This document shows positions 33,340 through 44,738 of a stretch of 64,000 nucleotides of DNA, one piece after another. The stretch is from Quercus robur. Its lineage: Eukaryota > Streptophyta > Magnoliopsida > Fagales > Fagaceae. The notes below the pieces were generated by a model. That model ran no database searches. It was not told the DNA's origin and saw only the letters and a list, made by a program, of their open reading frames with translations. The stretch lies in contig NC_065544.1 in NCBI RefSeq assembly GCF_932294415.1, positions 20,187,351-20,251,350 on the forward strand, written 5' to 3'. Position numbers and translations under genes: made by a program. How positions within the stretch are numbered: the stretch's first letter is position 1; each line of letters starts with the position of its first letter.

Positions 33340-36300
33340 AAAAAATCATCGTGTAATATTCAAACAATGATCTCAGCAAACTATACTTAATATCTAGCTT
33401 TGATATCTCTTCATCTTCAAAAGTCCTATAGTTTCTCTCTCTCCAAATGGTCCATATGATACAATGAAGAGTTGCTTGCCAAACAACCCAATTTCGATGA
33501 TGTCTGCATGCTCCTCTCCATGTAAACAAAAGTCTTATCGCCTGTCTGGGCATTACTCATAACATCCCAAAGGCTGTAAATGCAAAGAACACAACTCTTG
33601 TGCTAGAGGACAATGAAGTGGGAAATGCTCTACTATTTCACAACTACACTTACACATTATACATCTATTAAGAACCACCACCTTGCTTTTAATAAGATTA
33701 TCCAATGTTAGGATATAATTCATGGTTACTGTTCATGCAAAAAAAAAAAGCCACCTTGCATACCTTACTACCCCACAGACATTTCGAAGGGAAACCTTCC
33801 TTTTCTATCAGGAGTCCAAAATAAGCGATCCTCATTTCCTTCTGAAATCTGCATGGAGTAAAGCAAATGCATCATTTCATTCACCTGTTCTTATTCCGAA
33901 TCATGAAAATCCTTGAAGAATCAAGAATTATAGGTTCCAATACAAACTTCCATTATCCCCTCTAAAAGTAATTAAAGAATTCACTGAAGCATCCTTATAT
34001 GAGGCAATCAAGTATTGCTACGGGCACAATTCTTTCAGTGAATGATCTCCACACCAAACATTATGCCAAAACCTTACTCTCTTACCATTTCCTACCCTAA
34101 AAGATGGAGGGAGAGGATCTATCCCAACCAGCCTGAATTCCTTGCCACAAGCTACATCCATGAGGTCTTCTCACTACAACCATAGTCCAGTCTCCCCAAT
34201 TAGAGACTTATTAAGATGTTCCTTTGCCATGGTGATTTCATGCATATCAACAGATGTATCATGTGCAAGGGCACATGTTTGTCTGCTTCATCCAAAAATT
34301 CTGTGAATGTATGTTTCGTCTAGTGTCGGACCAAATTTTGTTCATGCAGTCACACATTTGTCATAAAAGGGCTGTGAACTTATGAAGCTATTGTATTTAC
34401 TTCTGATAGTCTGACTTGAAGGTTGATCAGATCTCATATGCTACCGTAGGTGGGGTTGCAGACTATCTTTGACTTGTGAGTCTCAATTATGGTGGTTTTC
34501 AAGATTTAATCAAACTTTCTAAGTATGTTATTTATATTGGACAGCAAAACCTGGCTTATCAGTGGAAGCTTTGGAGAAAATGATGGAAGATCCAACAGTG
34601 CAGAAGATGGTTTATCCGTAATATGCCTTCTTTGTCTATTTAACATTTATGCTTGTTCGTATTATTATAAATGATTTATTTTGCCACGTTGCTATGTTTA
34701 AATTTCTTCCTTAATGTTTCTTCTTGTTGCAAAGTTTTAAACATTTATCAGATAGCAAAAGTTTCAATAGTCATTCATGTCTTTCATATTTGCAATATAC
34801 AAGCAACTTGAATACAAATATTCTTTCTTCCCCCTTCCCAGTATTCAAGACGATGATGGACCCAGGTCCAATAATCAAAGATTAGTAGATCTGTTCTGCC
34901 CAATGTATGAAGGGGCTGTAGTATGGACTCATTGACATCATGGTCCATAGCCATGTGCTAGAGTGCTCTGAGCTGCAAGTCCCACATTGTCTCCACCTGA
35001 TTTGCTCCCAGGAGTACCCTTAAAAATTTGAAAGAATAAAATTTTTTCTTCTCTACAGGCAGAAGATTGTTTGTCCCTAATATTACATTTTATCTATTTA
35101 TTATAATAAACTTATCTGTGTGTTGCTATGGTTTGAATTCCTGCCTGAGTAATCTTTTTCATTGAAATTATAAGTAAGTCCCTGAATCATGAAATGTTGT
35201 TCATGCTAATTGGTTGTTAGAATTCACGTATTAAAAGAAAAATGGTTGATAGAAATTTCAGTTACACATCCATCTATTTGTGATTTTGTTGACTCTCTTC
35301 CCTTTGATTGTAATTCTCTTCTTTTGAAATTCTTTAGGATTATTCCTTGTTTTCAGCATGGGATTGATCCTTTTCATCCATAAATTTTTTAACTTATTAA
35401 AAAAATAAAAAGAAATAGAAAAAGGTCTGCTTGCTGAAAGATGAACCTTGTAGACATGGCATAGGACTAGCCCACATTTGGATTTCAATAGTGTTATGAT
35501 GTTTGTATGGACTTTTGTTTCTAGGGCATATCTAGTTGGCATAGGAATAGCATGCTGTTATGGTCACAAATTACACATGCCCTTTGGAACTTTCCAGTAA
35601 TTTATGATGATGGAATCTATGGCAGTGTACTGCAGTCATATGCTAATGTGGGCATGCTCATCTCCTGGAATAAATGAATGCTAGATGGATGGAATGACAA
35701 AATTGATACCTGTAAACATTTTCAAGGATGAAATTGTAATCTTTTAAATTTAAGGGCAGGAAGTTGGACATAGACTAAATTGCATGGATTGAAAAGTATA
35801 TTTTAACTTGATTATATTATTTGTGTTTTTCCTCTGATTCTTTCTCCTAGCTTACAAATATCATTAATCTTGTTTGATTGCTGGCATGCTGGTTATGACT
35901 AAACTTTGCTCCATGGAAGTTAGAATTGTTGTTCACATAGATTTTGTAGAAATTAGTAATTTTGTGTTTTCTGCTGCTCTAATAATCCTTTTATAGCTTA
36001 TACTGGTATCTGGTTTCGGGTCTTTTGAAATTAAATTCTCTTCATATTATTTGCAGCCATTTGCCTGAGGAGATGAGGAACCCTGATACCTTCAAATGTA
36101 AGTCTGTTCAATGTAGCTGAGCATACTTAAAAAATAGATTAAAAAATGCCACTATGTTTTACTTCTTCTGTTGGAGAATGGTGGGTCATGGCTCTACTTC
36201 GGAATAAATTATCTAATTGAATGGAATGTAATGACAATATTTTCATTGTTTAGCTTGTAAAGTTGGCTGTGGAAACAATTAGTAAGAACTTGAATTTGTT

Positions 36301-39300
36301 AGCATCTATGCCTAGTGGAGCTGATGTCTATTCTTCTTTTATTGAGGGTCTCTGCAACATCATCACCCTTATTGCATGGAATATCTAGTCCTTTTTTGTA
36401 CATTTTTATTTCCTTTTATTTTTTAGATTGGTAAGTTACACATGCATGATTGGCCTTGACCCACGACCTCACCCTCCTTGTACTTACAAGGGGGGCAGGT
36501 TTTATTTGAGTTAGAGATTATTGGCCATTTTCATTTCCTTTTATTGCAAGCAAATAATTTGTTTTGTCCATGGTAGAATGTATTATTAGCATGGTATAAC
36601 ATGTAGGGCTAGAATAAATTTTGTTGCTCCCTGCTTTTTCTCTTTGATTGGTAGTTACACACCACCCAGTGGGTGGTGTGTAAACCCACAACCTCACCTC
36701 ACCCTCGTCTTGCTCTACAAGAGAAAAAGGTGCCATTTGAGCTAGAGCTGATTGGCTTGTTGCTCCCAATCAAGGGCTTGAGTCTAGTTATTTTATGCAA
36801 ATGTTAGTCATGTCATTAATTTAAGCAATGCTGAATTTTTATGTCTATTGTTTGATAGGGATGCTTCAAAATCCACAATATCGTCAACAGCTTGAGGAGA
36901 TGCTGTAAGATCCCTTTTTCACCTTATATGCATTTGATTTTGTTTAAATACTGCCGCTCACTAATGCACTTATTTTTTGTGAACAAGTGCTTTGGAAGCC
37001 ATTCAATAGTATCTATGTTAATGTTGTAATGAAATATGTCTAAGTAATCAATTCTTTGTTTCATTTAATGTTTATTGCTGATTCATTATTAAGTTTTCCC
37101 CTCTGGGCCAAGTAGGCTGCAGTCTCTTGGTAGTTCTGTTAAAATCTGATAGCCCAATTGGCCAATTTGTGATGGTTCTTAATTCCTTTCCCATAATTGA
37201 TATTGTTTCCAGAAATAATATGAGTGGAAGCAGCGACTGGGACAACCGTGTGATGGATTCTTTGAAAAGTTTTGACCTTAACAGTCCAGAAGTTAAGCAG
37301 CAGTTTGGTAAGTTTGATTGAACAAGTCTCTGCTTTATGTTCATGTTCCTTGCATTTTGGATTCATCAGGGGGTGATTACTGTTTGGATTGGGTCAGGCT
37401 TCATATAAACCTGTAACCCGAACCGCATTTTGGGTGAAGGGTTCTTGGACCCAGAGTCAACCATCAGATCTGTTAAAATTCACTTGCACCTACCTTAAGG
37501 TGGTTGGTCAGATCACAGGTTTTCTTTTCTTGAAGAAGAATCATGAACTAACAAATCACAAATTTGTTAAATCTGTTATGGTTTTTGTTGGGTTGTGGGG
37601 GGCTTACAACAAGTGGGGGGATGGGGATTGAACCTAGTTTCTCCCTATGGGGAAGATCAGATTGTGTCATTGAGCCACAAGGCTCTTGGTCTGTTAAGTC
37701 TTTTAGTTTGATGCACATAATTACAAGATAAAACAGATCCACAATTTTCACAAATTAAATCTGCAAATCAGATCCACATCAAGCAACAAAACCAGACCCA
37801 CAAATCAAAGCGAAAAAAAAAAAAAAAAGAAAAAAAAAAAAGAAGAAAAAAAGAAGAAAAAGAAAATCCTCAAAAGCTTCATCATGGTTGAGGACCACAT
37901 CCTTACTCTGTGTGCTCACAGTGATGGCCTCCACTGTCAATGCTCAATTTGCCACTAGGAAGCTCAACGAAGGAAAATAATTTTGTTGAAGTTATTAACA
38001 ACCTGGGTAGGGGAGCGGCAGGGTAATGTTGCTTTGCTTGGCCTCTCTTTCTTTGGTGGGCAAGAAGGACGAAGAGGAAGGCAGGGTAATGTTGCTTTGC
38101 TTGGCCTCTCTTTCTTTGGTGGGCAAGAAGGACGAAGAGGAAAGAAGAGAATGAAGATGGTCGTGTGATATCTACCCTAGTCCCATCAAGAGAAATATCT
38201 ATCCCAGTCCTATTAGGTGATGTTTTGGATCGAATAAATAGTCTTAAGATATGTTAATAGATCTGCTACTAACTACATAGTACAATTTGAAGAATATAAG
38301 ATGAGTGCTCATGTGGTTTCTAGTTATGAGTCCTAATCAGTCATGGAGCCCGCTCTGGTATCTATGGATGCCATAGTTAAAGTTGTTTGAGACCTGTCTA
38401 CTAGGATCAAGTCAATGGATCCTTCCTCCCAAAGGATGATAGGTTGCAATGAAATGTTTCACACACTAGAGAATTTTTGTTTTGATAAATAATGTAATTT
38501 ATTGAAGAATAAAGACAATGAATACAGGATGTATACTAGAGACCACCATAATCATGGTGTAGAGTACAATGATCAATGAAATCTTAAAGAGAAGACAGAA
38601 AAAAAAAACCCAATGAAGGCAGCCAAGCAAACAGAGAAGTAAGAAAAAAGAATCTATAGTTCTTTCTTGGTCCTCAAAACTTCTAGCATTTTGTTCTCAC
38701 CATATTCACCACACATGAGAGAGACAATGACATGGGTAATGAGATTTTGTTGAAGAAGAAAGATCATGAGCCATCAAAACCTAGTGCTGAAAGAGAAGTA
38801 TAAGTGCCAACAAATGTTGCTACAACTTTAGAGCAGAAAGAATACACTGTAGAGTCTAAAAAGGGGTTTGGAATACTTGAACCATGTGTAGTCTAGTGTT
38901 TGTTAGGAAAAACAAGTTTTGCTTCCAGCATTTTGTTTTTTGTCTCACCTTTGACCTTTTTAAAAAAAAAATAAGCTGACTTTTATCTATTCGTTTCACC
39001 TTTAACAAATAAGCTGAAAACTATGGGATGCCAAACTCACACGGTAGTTGGGGTATATTGCTTATTACTAAGAAGGAAGATTTCCAACTACTTAATGAAG
39101 AGAAAGTTCAACAAGAGCAAAGAATTTGATGGTTTACATGCAAATATGCAATGAATAATGAGTTTGATGTATCTGCTATTGATCAACCCGCCATGGTGTG
39201 TAAAGTGGAAAATCTTGATATGAATATGCTTTATGTGGATTAAGATAGGCTTTATCGTTTGTAAACATTGGTTGTACCCATTGATTTTATCTTTCTAGAC

Positions 39301-42300
39301 GAATTTAATGATATGGTGGAAAAGAAAGCTTCTTTGTTTTTAGTGCTGTCAAAGGTGTTTCAAGGATTGTGAATGTTCTGTGCTAGAAGCTTTGAGGGTT
39401 GTGAATGTTCTATGCTAGAGATTAAGTCTTTTTTTTTTTTTTTGATAATTAAGAAAGAAGTATATTCAAGAAACTACCTCATGAAAACAAAAGGCAGAAC
39501 AAAGATTACAGAGAGAAACAAACAGAAAAAAAAAGAAAAGAAACACGAAAACAAACAGAAAACAACAAAGAGCTAATTACAAAGGAGAGAACTAAGAAAC
39601 AAAGGGAGAGAATCACTAGAGGTGAGTCCCCAAGTCCTAGACCAATCAAAGAGAGAACCACTAAAATAAGCAAGCAACTGGTCATCGGATTTGTCCCTGT
39701 CCTCAAAAGTTCGCCAATTTCGCTCCCTCCAAATACACCACATTAGGCACAGCGGAGCTAAATTCCAAATGCTAGAAGAGTGCTTTCCCAACCAATTCCA
39801 CCAACCGAAAAGCCTATGTGCAACCGATCTTGGCAAGACCCAAGAAATCCCAAAAGATCTAAAAACCAAGCTCCACAACTTATAAGCTTTTTCACAATGG
39901 AGAAGCAAATGATTCACCGTCTCCCCGTTACAACGACACATAATGCACCAGTCAACAAAAACAAAGCCTCCACATCGCAGAATGTCCCCTATAAGAATCT
40001 TCTCCCAAGTTGCCGTCCAAACAAAGAAAGAGACGTGTGTAGGAGCCTTAACCTTCCAAATACCTTTCCAAGGAAAGAAAATAGGCAAGGGACTTCGAAG
40101 CCTATTGTAGAACGAGCGGATGTTAAAATCCCCTTACTTCGACAATTTCCATATCATTCGGTCTCCTTGCTCAGATTGAGGTAAATTAGAACCCAAGGTA
40201 TGAAGGAATTCATCCACTTCTCCCATCTCCCAATCATTTGGATCCCTAAGTAACAGAACCTTCCAGCTTCTCCGAGTCTCAGTCCCCAACCGTTCGAGAG
40301 ATGAGGCCACAGATGCCTCTCTATTAGTGGCAATCCCATACACTACCGAGTCTCGGTCCCTCTTCTTGCACACTCTCTATGATTGGAGTGTGGTTTTTTC
40401 TCATTTTTCTTGTTCTTCTTTTCCTGTTTTTCTTGATCGTTGTATTTTTGGTTCCTGATTTGTGCCCCCATAGTACATCCCCAATGTACTCGGTTTGACA
40501 CTTTTTTTATTATTAATAATATTTTTACGTTACTTATCAAAAAAATAAAAGGTGTTTCAAGGATTGGTGCAATTATCCACTGTAAGAGTTCATATTCCTA
40601 AACACTTAAAACTTGAGGACATGTTTTCTCCAACCAAGAGAGAATTATTTAAGGAACAGGAAGACAATTCTATTTTAATTTAGTTTTACTTAATTTGAGA
40701 TTCACTTGTATTTTTTTACTATAAGTCCATTGGGTTTTATTTAGTTCTTATTAGCAATATTATTATTATGTTTAGTTTCATAGTGTTAATTTTTTTGTTA
40801 GACAATTGACATTTGACTCAAGTCAATTAGGATTAGGGTTTTGGTAGTCTATTTAAGTGTGCTATTGTACTCCAATGGAGACAATTTGCTTGATTAATAA
40901 AATTTCAGTTGGAATATAATTGCCTGGTGCTGACTCTGGCCAACCTTAGATGTTGATTCCTAGGTTTTCTATCCTGTTTGTGCTGATCCAAGCAGCCTTA
41001 GATATTGATTTTTAAGTTTATTTTTATTTTTTAGCTGCAAATGTTGCTAAGAGTATTTTGTGCTGCATCAGCAACTATGACCTACAACTGACAATTACAT
41101 AATTATGAAAATACTCTAGAAAAAACAACTGAAACATAAAATAGAAAGCATACTTCTTGTTGCCATCAAGGAAATAGAGTATTTGGCATGCCCAGCATTG
41201 TGTGCATCACCATCCCATATCCATGTGCGACCTAAAAGTATGTGCCAAAGCTTAGAAGATAGCACATTACACGTAACGGTTTTTTAAAGCTTGCCAATTT
41301 CAAATATGACTTGGCACTATTTATCCTTAGTTATATGGTAGGCAGTACAACACATAGTAGGGACCAATTACCTTGACAAGTCTTTTATTTACAGCTTTCT
41401 TCTTCTGTTTATATGAAGTACTCCTCTTAAGGCTGTCTGCATTCCTACATTCATTGTTATGTTATCAAGGTAAAACCCTATTTGGCTTTTCAGTATTCTA
41501 TTTTCTCTTCTCCTAATTCTGTTTCTATTTTGCAATTTGCAGATCAAATTGGGCTCACACCTGAAGAAGCTATTTCAAGAATTATGGCCAATCCTGAAGT
41601 TGCCATGGCATTTCAAAACCCTAGAGTTCAAGCTGCCATCATGGATGTATGTCAAACCTGAAGGTTTTTTTTTTTTTTTTTTTTTTGGTTGTTGATAATT
41701 TGATATTTAGGGTAGGGGAATTTGAATCATGGATGTTTCCGTTGGAAACACAAGAATGTGCTAATTGAGTTACAAGCCTTGGTCGTACCCAAAGTACTTA
41801 TTTACTCTGCAATACCAAATTTCTAACATTTTTTTTCTTTTCCAGTGTTCACAGAACCCACTGAGCATTGCAAAATATCAAAATGACAAGGAGGTACGGA
41901 CAAGCATTTTTTACTTTAAAAGACAGTTATTTTCCATTCATGGGAGTATTTGCATTTTAATTAATATTAAGAGTATATATTATCTTTTTTTTTTTTCTTT
42001 CAATATCTTCTTTCATTTAAGGTAGTTTTGACATCATGACCAATTAAAACATGTTTTGAAGGTACTTTGCATGAAAAATTTCAGTTTGTTTTTGAAAGAT
42101 TACCAAATGGTGAATTGTATTTAGCATTTTGGCACGATACTTTGGTTCATTATATCATTGCTTGTTCCATAGACGTTCAGGTTGATTAATTATTTAATAT
42201 TTAGTGTATGTTTGGATAGAGCTGAAGCTGAATTTTCTGCTACGTTTTGCATTTCCAGTGGGTCCTGTGGACTGTTCACGGGACCCGCAAGTACTTTATT

Positions 42301-42684
42301 CAACAAAAAAAAACTTTAAAACTGAGTTTCACGGTACTATTTATACATTTAAAAATTATTTTGTTACAGTATTTTCAGTTTTTAGTTTTCGGTTTTTAGT
42401 AATAAGCGATATCCAAACAGACCCTTAATTTCCATCCTTGTGGATGGAACATTGATTTGTAACACATGTCCTTAATTTTCTTTTCTTAGACCAAGATTTG
42501 TCCTTATTTCATCCTGGCATATAATAATAACTTTTATGTATATAACAAATTTTTTTTTTCTGGCCACTAAGGTATATAATAATAACATTGATTTTTTTTC
42601 TTTCCTTTTACTTTTTGATTCCAGGTTATGGATGTTTTCAATAAATTATCAGAACTCTTCCCTGGAGTGACAGGTCCACCTTGA
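24357..42684 (+). CDS. TIC40: TIC40, chloroplast inner-envelope import co-chaperone, complete
   Basis: TIC40 anchors in the plastid inner envelope and uses stromal STI1/Hip-Hop-like domains to couple TIC110 to the HSP93 motor. Exons: 24357-24604, 24694-24751, 24870-24887, 28558-28816, 31307-31413, 31500-31626, 34545-34617, 36057-36097, 36859-36904, 37213-37307, 41543-41646, 41846-41893, 42625-42684. All have GT donors and AG acceptors, phases agree, and the sum is 1284 nt, i.e. 427 aa (Arabidopsis about 447). Residues 1 to about 80 form a Ser/Arg-rich transit peptide and Pro run; 84-103 are the single membrane segment (GSPLFWIGVGVGLSALFSW). Residues about 109-272 are a Pro/Ser/Ala-rich linker. 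Residues about 277-325 (SVEALEKMMEDPTVQKMVYP) and about 363-425 (TPEEAISRIMANPEVAMAFQ) are the tandem STI1-type domains. Exon 3 is an 18-nt microexon. Introns, up to 4.2 kb, hold many transposon insertions. No lesion was seen in the coding sequence, so the gene looks functional. Confidence 0.95.
25140..26850 (+). mobile_element. Degenerate LINE fragments in TIC40 intron 3
   Basis: Several decayed L1-type C-terminal pieces lie in tandem. About 25880-26270 encodes MIWKLTKF and later LWRKRNARNYRDV. About 26546-26775 encodes LMWCLWRERNSRSFED and ends before a TATCAATAAAACTTATTACT tail (26820-26850). All are frameshifted. They run in the same direction as TIC40. A (TG)n run lies at 26463-26483 and a 14-base G run at 25574-25587. 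Confidence 0.65.
26885..27177. mobile_element. Foldback MITE in TIC40 intron 3
   Basis: This is a near-complete inverted repeat of about 293 bp. Its ends are GGATTTGATCCTCT and AGAGGATCCAAATCC. Inner paired blocks include AAGTGAAATGGAGAG, TGTCCATTTAAA and ATAACTGATAACTCTAG. The small loop is near 27020-27040. No coding potential. Confidence 0.85.
27386..28295. mobile_element. hAT-like non-autonomous element in TIC40 intron 3
   Basis: The ends are TAGAGGTGTAATTGC and (mirrored) TAGGATTGTAAAAAAC. The flanks TTCATAAC and ATCATAGC match at 6 of 8 positions, consistent with an aged hAT duplication. Subterminal GGTTCGG and TCGGTCAG motifs occur at both ends. No transposase. Confidence 0.6.
29180..30255. 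mobile_element. Probable hAT-like element with GGGTC subterminal motifs, TIC40 intron 4
   Basis: The right end reads CATGCACACCCTTA, i.e. TAAGGGTGTGCATG on the other strand, which is hAT-like. GGGTCGGGTTCAGG near 29196 and CCAACCGACCCATG near 30082 form subterminal inverted motifs. The left terminus and a target duplication were not found. The interior includes CT-rich DNA (29400-29520). Confidence 0.4.
30590..30690 (+). mobile_element. SINE remnant in TIC40 intron 4
   Basis: GTGGGTGGTAAGGTTGTGGG followed by the B-box-like GGTTCAAAGCC and an A-rich tail AATAAAAAAAAGG suggest a tRNA-derived SINE remnant. No duplication was resolved. Confidence 0.4.
31821..31862 (+). repeat. TA then TATG microsatellite, TIC40 intron 6
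   Basis: A (TA)n run passes into a (TATG)n run of about nine units. Likely length-polymorphic. Confidence 0.85.
33183..34250 (-). mobile_element. LINE fragment, antisense, in TIC40 intron 6
   Basis: The minus-strand frame 33553-33248 reads MPRQAIRLLFTWRGACRHHR and TIWRERNYRTFEDEEISKLD, an L1-type zf-RVT C-terminus. Upstream decayed pieces (about 34250-33900) resemble the preceding ORF2 region (GCSLWQGIQAGWD). The tail TTACTTATCAAAA is at about 33183-33195 on the minus strand. A 26-base C run followed by an A run (33304-33345) interrupts the region just past the coding end. Confidence 0.7.
33304..33345. repeat. Poly(C)26-poly(A)16 homopolymer block
   Basis: Twenty-six C followed directly by sixteen A. 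Exceptionally long for C in plant DNA; may be a true slippage product or a sequencing/assembly weak spot. Confidence 0.9.
36421..36535 (-). mobile_element. SINE copy, TIC40 intron 8
   Basis: Read on the minus strand, AATCTCTAACTCAAATAAAA followed by GAGGTCGTGGGTCAAGGCC and an ACCAATC trailer resembles the neighbouring copy at 36640-36775. A tRNA-like A-box/B-box arrangement is recognisable but weak. Confidence 0.5.
36640..36775 (-). mobile_element. SINE copy, TIC40 intron 8
   Basis: Minus strand: AGCTCTAGCTCAAATGGCAC (A-box-like), AGGTTGTGGGTTTACACACC (B-box region), then a CTACCAATCAAAGAGAAAAA tail. It is the better copy of the pair in this intron. A perfect small palindrome (CACCACCCAGTGGGTGGTG) lies at 36660-36680. 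Confidence 0.55.
37575..37695 (-). mobile_element. SINE in TIC40 intron 10
   Basis: Minus strand: AGAGCCTTGTGGCTCAATGA (A box) and GGTTCAATCCCCATCCCC (B box), then a CAACCCAACAAAAACC trailer. tRNA-derived retroposon without a resolved duplication. Confidence 0.6.
38017..38142. repeat. 63-bp tandem duplication, TIC40 intron 10
   Basis: Two essentially identical 63-bp units starting GGCAGGGTAATGTTGCTTTG follow each other, the second with a one-base change at the end. Non-coding intron sequence; recent duplication. Confidence 0.9.
38475..38760 (-). mobile_element. LINE 3' fragment, TIC40 intron 10
   Basis: The minus strand encodes ARSFEDQERTIDSFFLL, an L1-type C-terminal motif, and ends in a TTATTTATCAAAAC tail near 38475. 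Degenerate. Confidence 0.55.
39372..40546. mobile_element. Compound LINE insertion with opposed 3' ends, TIC40 intron 10
   Basis: A direct repeat AAAGGTGTTTCAAGGATTG flanks the block (about 39353-39371 and 40549-40567). At the right edge a plus-strand LINE 3' trailer ends TTACTTATCAAAAAAAT. The middle (40375-39428) is a minus-strand LINE with its own A tail (T run at about 39428-39443). The minus-strand frame 40088-39573 (171 aa) contains FVWTATWEKILIGDILRCGG, FVDWCIMCRCNGETVNHLLL and LMWCIWRERNWRTFEDRD, the best zf-RVT domain in the window. It looks like one LINE inserted into another. Confidence 0.75.
42204..42424. mobile_element. Tourist/Harbinger-type MITE, last TIC40 intron
   Basis: A TTA duplication (42201-42203, 42425-42427) flanks the ends GTGTATGTTTGGATA and TATCCAAACAGACCC. 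221 bp, no coding capacity. GTGGGTCC and ACGGGACCC blocks inside are common in this MITE type. Confidence 0.88.
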
Positions 42685-43183
42685 TTTTCTTTCATCCATA
42701 GTTGCCAATTGCTGGAGTGAAAATGCTCATTTGTTAAAAGAAAATCCAATGTTCAATTGCTCGTCGCTACATGTCGAGACTGTTTTTGCCGTATCCTGTT
42801 GTAAATTTTTGGCTGCTAGTTCTCAATGACTTGAGTTCAGCTAAGAGTTCTCTCACCTTATATCATATGGTTAAGAATATGTAGTAGTTTGCTGAACAAG
42901 TTTTCGTAATGGCTTTTTTGATGTTTTACTTTTTGTGATTTGTAGTTAAATAGTTAATTTCTCACTTTTTTGTACTCTCTGGAATTAGTTTCGCTTCATA
43001 GCTATATACCTCTTGATTGTATCCTTGCAATAATACTCCACTTGGGATCCGTCTTTGCGCCTCACACAGACTCTTACTTAAGCATTGGAAGCTCATTGAC
43101 TGCATAAAATTACTGTCTTCTTACTCACTTTCATTTTGAGTTTGATAATTACAATGGTGCCTTTCTAATTTGATTAATTGCTA
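42685..43183 (+). other. TIC40 3' untranslated region and downstream DNA
   Basis: The stretch after the TGA stop at 42682-42684 is T-rich with several AATAAT/TGTAA-type elements (for example around 43026-43040) that could serve as plant polyadenylation signals. The exact 3' end cannot be set from sequence. Confidence 0.4.
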
Positions 43184-43560
43184 GGTGAAAATGCACTTTT
43201 GGTCCCCAACTTGATTTTGCGCTTACTTAAGTCCTTGAAAACGAAAAATCATGTTCATTTTGGTTACTATCGTCAACCTACTAACAGAAAATGCATATGT
43301 GATAGACGGAGTACATTGTTTGCACAGTAAATGTTGACATGGTTAATAAAATAATAAATAAATATTTTATTGGGTATTTTTTAAATGCTATGTCAGCATT
43401 TTCTAAATTAAAGAAACTCATGGCAAACAATTTAAACTAAAAAAAAAAATAAAAAATCTAATTAAATTAACATTTATTTTTTGTTGCTTTTCATTAATTT
43501 TTTCGGAAGGACATTCATGTTCTGGGTTCATGTTCTTCCTTCAGGGAAGAACATTTTTGG
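43184..43560. repeat. Fragment related to the 46.2-48.6 kb inverted-repeat element
   Basis: It starts AGGTGAAAATGCACTTTTGG and contains AAATGCTATGTCAGCATTTT. It resembles in style the arms of the element at 46229-48630 (which has AATGCTGACATATCATTTTT). Only one arm is recognised here. Confidence 0.4.
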
Positions 43561-44015
43561 CTTTTCTTTTCTTGCATTTTCTTAGCAACCAAATCAAGGC
43601 ATACCCAACCATTCAAGATCAACCTCAGAAAATTTTAAACACTATCAACAACCTGATTATCAACAAATAATCAAACTCAGAATTCGAACCTGCCATCAGA
43701 CCCAAAAATTGATTCACGGATTTCCATCTAAACCTGAAGCTAGTAGTCTTGTATGACTTAGATGGGTGTGACTTTAAAAACCAGTCAAAAAGTTTCTGTA
43801 TTTTTAACCTCTTATATGTTTGCAATCTTCACACTAGTTCTGTGTAGGAACCATTTGGACGGAGAATCCTCTGCAGTGATTTGGATTTGGATACTTTTCC
43901 ATGATCTTGTCATATAGGATCTGAAGTTTAGGCAAAACAACAACGAACATACACACCATGTATTAGCTACTTGAACTATGTAAGGAAACAAGTTTCCTTT
44001 TTGCGGAAATATAGG

Positions 44016-44054
<39 letters not shown>

Positions 44055-44704
44055 TGTGGATTTGCTGTTGGGAACAAGATACAAAGGATCATAAAATTTT
44101 CATCCACCTTTGAAACTACTCATCCCAAAGACTGGCATAACTCATTGATGAAACAATTAAACTCAAACAAATCTAGTGATCACAAGACAGAGAGATGAAG
44201 ATTTCACTATTTCTTTGAAAATGATCACATCATCACGCTGCATACAAAAAAAAAACATAATAACCACTTGAACCATTATGATTTGGGACTTGACTTTTTT
44301 GGTTGCTGTGCTTGTAATGAAGGCCACGCAGACTGAGGCAAACCCAGATCCCCTCCAACCCAATCCGCTCCCTCCATGATCGCTCTTGTAAGGTCTAGTC
44401 CGTCGACTACAACCCCGTCTCTCTCTCTCTTTGATTATCTTCTTTCTTTTTGGTGCATTTTTATTAATTTCTTTTCTTGCAGCCCTTCATCCCCTTAATG
44501 AATTTTTATGTTAAGGGTTGATACAATTTGGTGTTGTGTTTTTTAATTTTCCACTATAGGTATTCTCTCTCTCCCTCTTATCACCTAGGTTTAATTTCAG
44601 TATGGTTTCTTAAGTTGTTTTCTTGGAAGTGAGAATTTGAGTTTATATAAATACAAAATCTGCTTAGCTAGTTAATTATTAAAAAAAAGAAGTTATCGCA
44701 TTTG

Positions 44705-44738
<34 letters not shown>

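Noticed and set aside
38200..39371. Possible LTR-retrotransposon coding remnant flanking the LINE in TIC40 intron 10
   Set aside because: A few stretches (for example KLEDMFSPTKRELFKEQEDN after the LINE) look coding, but no reverse transcriptase, integrase or protease motif could be identified.
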